In this document: piece by piece, positions 21,733 through 22,588 of the stretch | Numbering within the stretch: the first letter of the stretch is position 1 | Layout: each line of letters begins with the position of its first letter | DNA from: RUG11241 sp964560085 | GTDB taxonomy: Bacteria > Bacillota_I > Bacilli_A > RF39 > UBA660 | Direction of reading: 5' to 3' | DNA: 22,588 bases | Assembly (NCBI GenBank): GCA_964560085.1 | Contig: CAZLKF010000013.1 | Location: 1-22,588, forward strand | The notes under the pieces: generated by a model | What the model saw: the letters and a program-made list of their open reading frames with translations, nothing else | What the model was told of the DNA's origin: nothing | The model's database searches: none | Made by a program: the position numbers and the translations under genes

Positions 21733-22266
21733 ATGAATTTATGTTTATATAAAATGCCTTTAGGCAAGTTTGTTGACACTTATAATTTTAAAAATAAAGA
21801 GGAAAGAATTTCAGTAGTTCAAACTATTAGGGATCAAACATTTAATGGTTCTTATTGTTCACAGATAACGTCTTATATAGTAAGAGAAAGTTTAGTTGAT
21901 TCTTTAGATGAAAAAATGTTTAAATTAGGCGCAGAATGCGGAAATAATTTTTACGATGTAAGTAATTGTAATCCGATCAGATGTGCTCAATTATTATCAC
22001 AGTATGCACTATGTTTACTTGCCAATGATAACATATATACAGACAAAATAATTGATTTTGATGTAGTAGCTTCGGAGTTTTATACTGTAGAATTTCTTTT
22101 GAGTGTAAAGGATATTTTAAATGAATATTTAAGCAATGATGAATATATGGCTCACTTTTATAATGATGATGGTGTTAAAGCAATGCTGGATAAAACATTT
22201 CAGAAAAAGATGAATGATTTTGAGCCAAGAAAGACGCCGTACGTTAAAAAAATCTCAAGAAAATAG
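21733..22266 (+). CDS. Unrecognised 177-residue cytoplasmic protein upstream of cinA
   Basis: I do not recognise this protein. It is 177 residues, without signal peptide or membrane helix, helical in appearance, with six cysteines (C4, C42, C69, C79, C84, C94) and a basic tail ending RKTPYVKKISRK. The cysteines are not in CxxC pairs, so a zinc ribbon is unlikely. GGGATGAG upstream of the ATG serves as ribosome binding site. The cinA-like gene starts eight bases after its stop, so the two are probably cotranscribed, but nothing links their functions. Confidence 0.75.
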   Translation: MNLCLYKMPLGKFVDTYNFKNKEERISVVQTIRDQTFNGSYCSQITSYIVRESLVDSLDEKMFKLGAECGNNFYDVSNCNPIRCAQLLSQYALCLLANDNIYTDKIIDFDVVASEFYTVEFLLSVKDILNEYLSNDEYMAHFYNDDGVKAMLDKTFQKKMNDFEPRKTPYVKKISRK

Positions 22267-22274
22267 GAGCATAT

Positions 22275-22588
22275 ATGAAAAAAATAGTAAAATTACTAAC
22301 AATAAAAAATAAAACAATTTCTACCATGGAATCTTGCACAGGTGGAGCTTTGGTTAATGCCATTACTGATATTCCTGGCGCTAGTGATATTCTAAAATTT
22401 AGTGCTATTACATATTCTAATGAGTTCAAAGTGAAAATGGGAATTAAGCAGAAAACTATTGATGATTTTACCGTTTATAGTATGGAAGTTGCTCAAGAAA
22501 TGAGTAAAAAAATATGTGAATATACATCTTCAAGCTATGGAGTTGGAATTACAGGTCATATGATGGTAGCTGATAAAAAAAATGTGAG
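22275..22588 (+). CDS. CinA/PncC-family nicotinamide-nucleotide amidohydrolase, partial
   Basis: The frame starts at ATG 22275 (AGGAGC ribosome binding site) and runs open off the window end after 104 codons. It has the hallmarks of the CinA C-terminal domain: TMESCTGGALVNAITDIPGAS at residues 17-37, SAITYSNEFK at 43-52, and GVGITG at 88-93. That enzyme deamidates NMN to nicotinate mononucleotide in pyridine-nucleotide recycling. It lacks the N-terminal MoCF-like domain of full-length CinA, so it is a stand-alone PncC-like form. The segment after GITG (HMMVADKKNV) departs from the common GPGG pattern. The C-terminal third is outside the window. Confidence 0.85.
   Translation, partial: MKKIVKLLTIKNKTISTMESCTGGALVNAITDIPGASDILKFSAITYSNEFKVKMGIKQKTIDDFTVYSMEVAQEMSKKICEYTSSSYGVGITGHMMVADKKNV

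Noticed and set aside
1..22588. Reassigned TGA codons as in mycoplasmas
   Set aside because: TGA ends RNase R and the surface protein, conserved tryptophans use TGG, and the only tRNA-Trp has anticodon CCA.
1..22588. CRISPR array or cas genes
   Set aside because: No regularly spaced repeats and no Cas-like motifs were seen on either strand.

Overview
The window looks like chromosomal DNA of an AT-rich, low-GC Gram-positive bacterium. I infer a Bacilli, Erysipelotrichales or Mycoplasmatota-type lineage, probably host- or gut-associated. Genes have GGAGG-type ribosome binding sites, TATAAT-type promoters and short A/T-flanked terminators. TGA is used as a stop (RNase R and the surface protein both end in TGA), and the one tRNA is a normal tRNA-Trp(CCA). 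The genetic code is therefore standard, not the Mycoplasma code. No ribosomal RNA, CRISPR array, integrase or complete transposase is visible.

Layout: 0-2.2 kb holds an IS-end-like scrap and RNase R (minus). 2.3-4.9 kb holds a membrane-anchored NlpC/P60-like and Ig-repeat surface protein followed by a short-chain dehydrogenase. A 40-residue basic protein gene lies on the minus strand at 4960-5082, with its own promoter, ribosome binding site and terminator. 5.2-8.3 kb holds an acyltransferase with an HxxxDG motif, a small membrane protein, and a convergent membrane-anchored esterase. 8.4-11.8 kb is a tight four-gene operon: an alkyltransferase-like (MGMT-fold) protein without the methyl-accepting Cys, an unrecognised 378-residue protein, a cytoplasmic trypsin-fold serine protease, and a membrane-anchored alpha/beta hydrolase. 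This is the best candidate here for an undescribed system. 11.8-14.3 kb (minus) pairs a family 2 glycosyltransferase with a transglutaminase-like protein. 14.4-18.2 kb holds a very short GH13 enzyme, two paralogous NAD-dependent epimerase-type proteins in inverted orientation, and between them a MerR/GyrI-like regulator. That regulator has a textbook 19-bp-spacer promoter and an internal translation start.

18.3-21.6 kb (minus) holds a small zinc-ribbon protein, a DUF11-type repeat protein, and a tRNA-Trp followed by two roughly 0.9-kb units. Each unit starts with a near-identical 52-bp repeat containing the last bases of the tRNA and its terminator. One unit carries a nucleoside phosphorylase. 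The other carries an S51-type peptidase plus the internally deleted remains of a second phosphorylase. This is clear evidence of tandem duplication and gene replacement behind a tRNA. 21.7 kb to the end holds an unrecognised 177-residue protein and the start of a CinA/PncC amidohydrolase gene cut by the window edge.

Functional assignments rest on motifs read by eye and on memory of protein families. No database search was possible.
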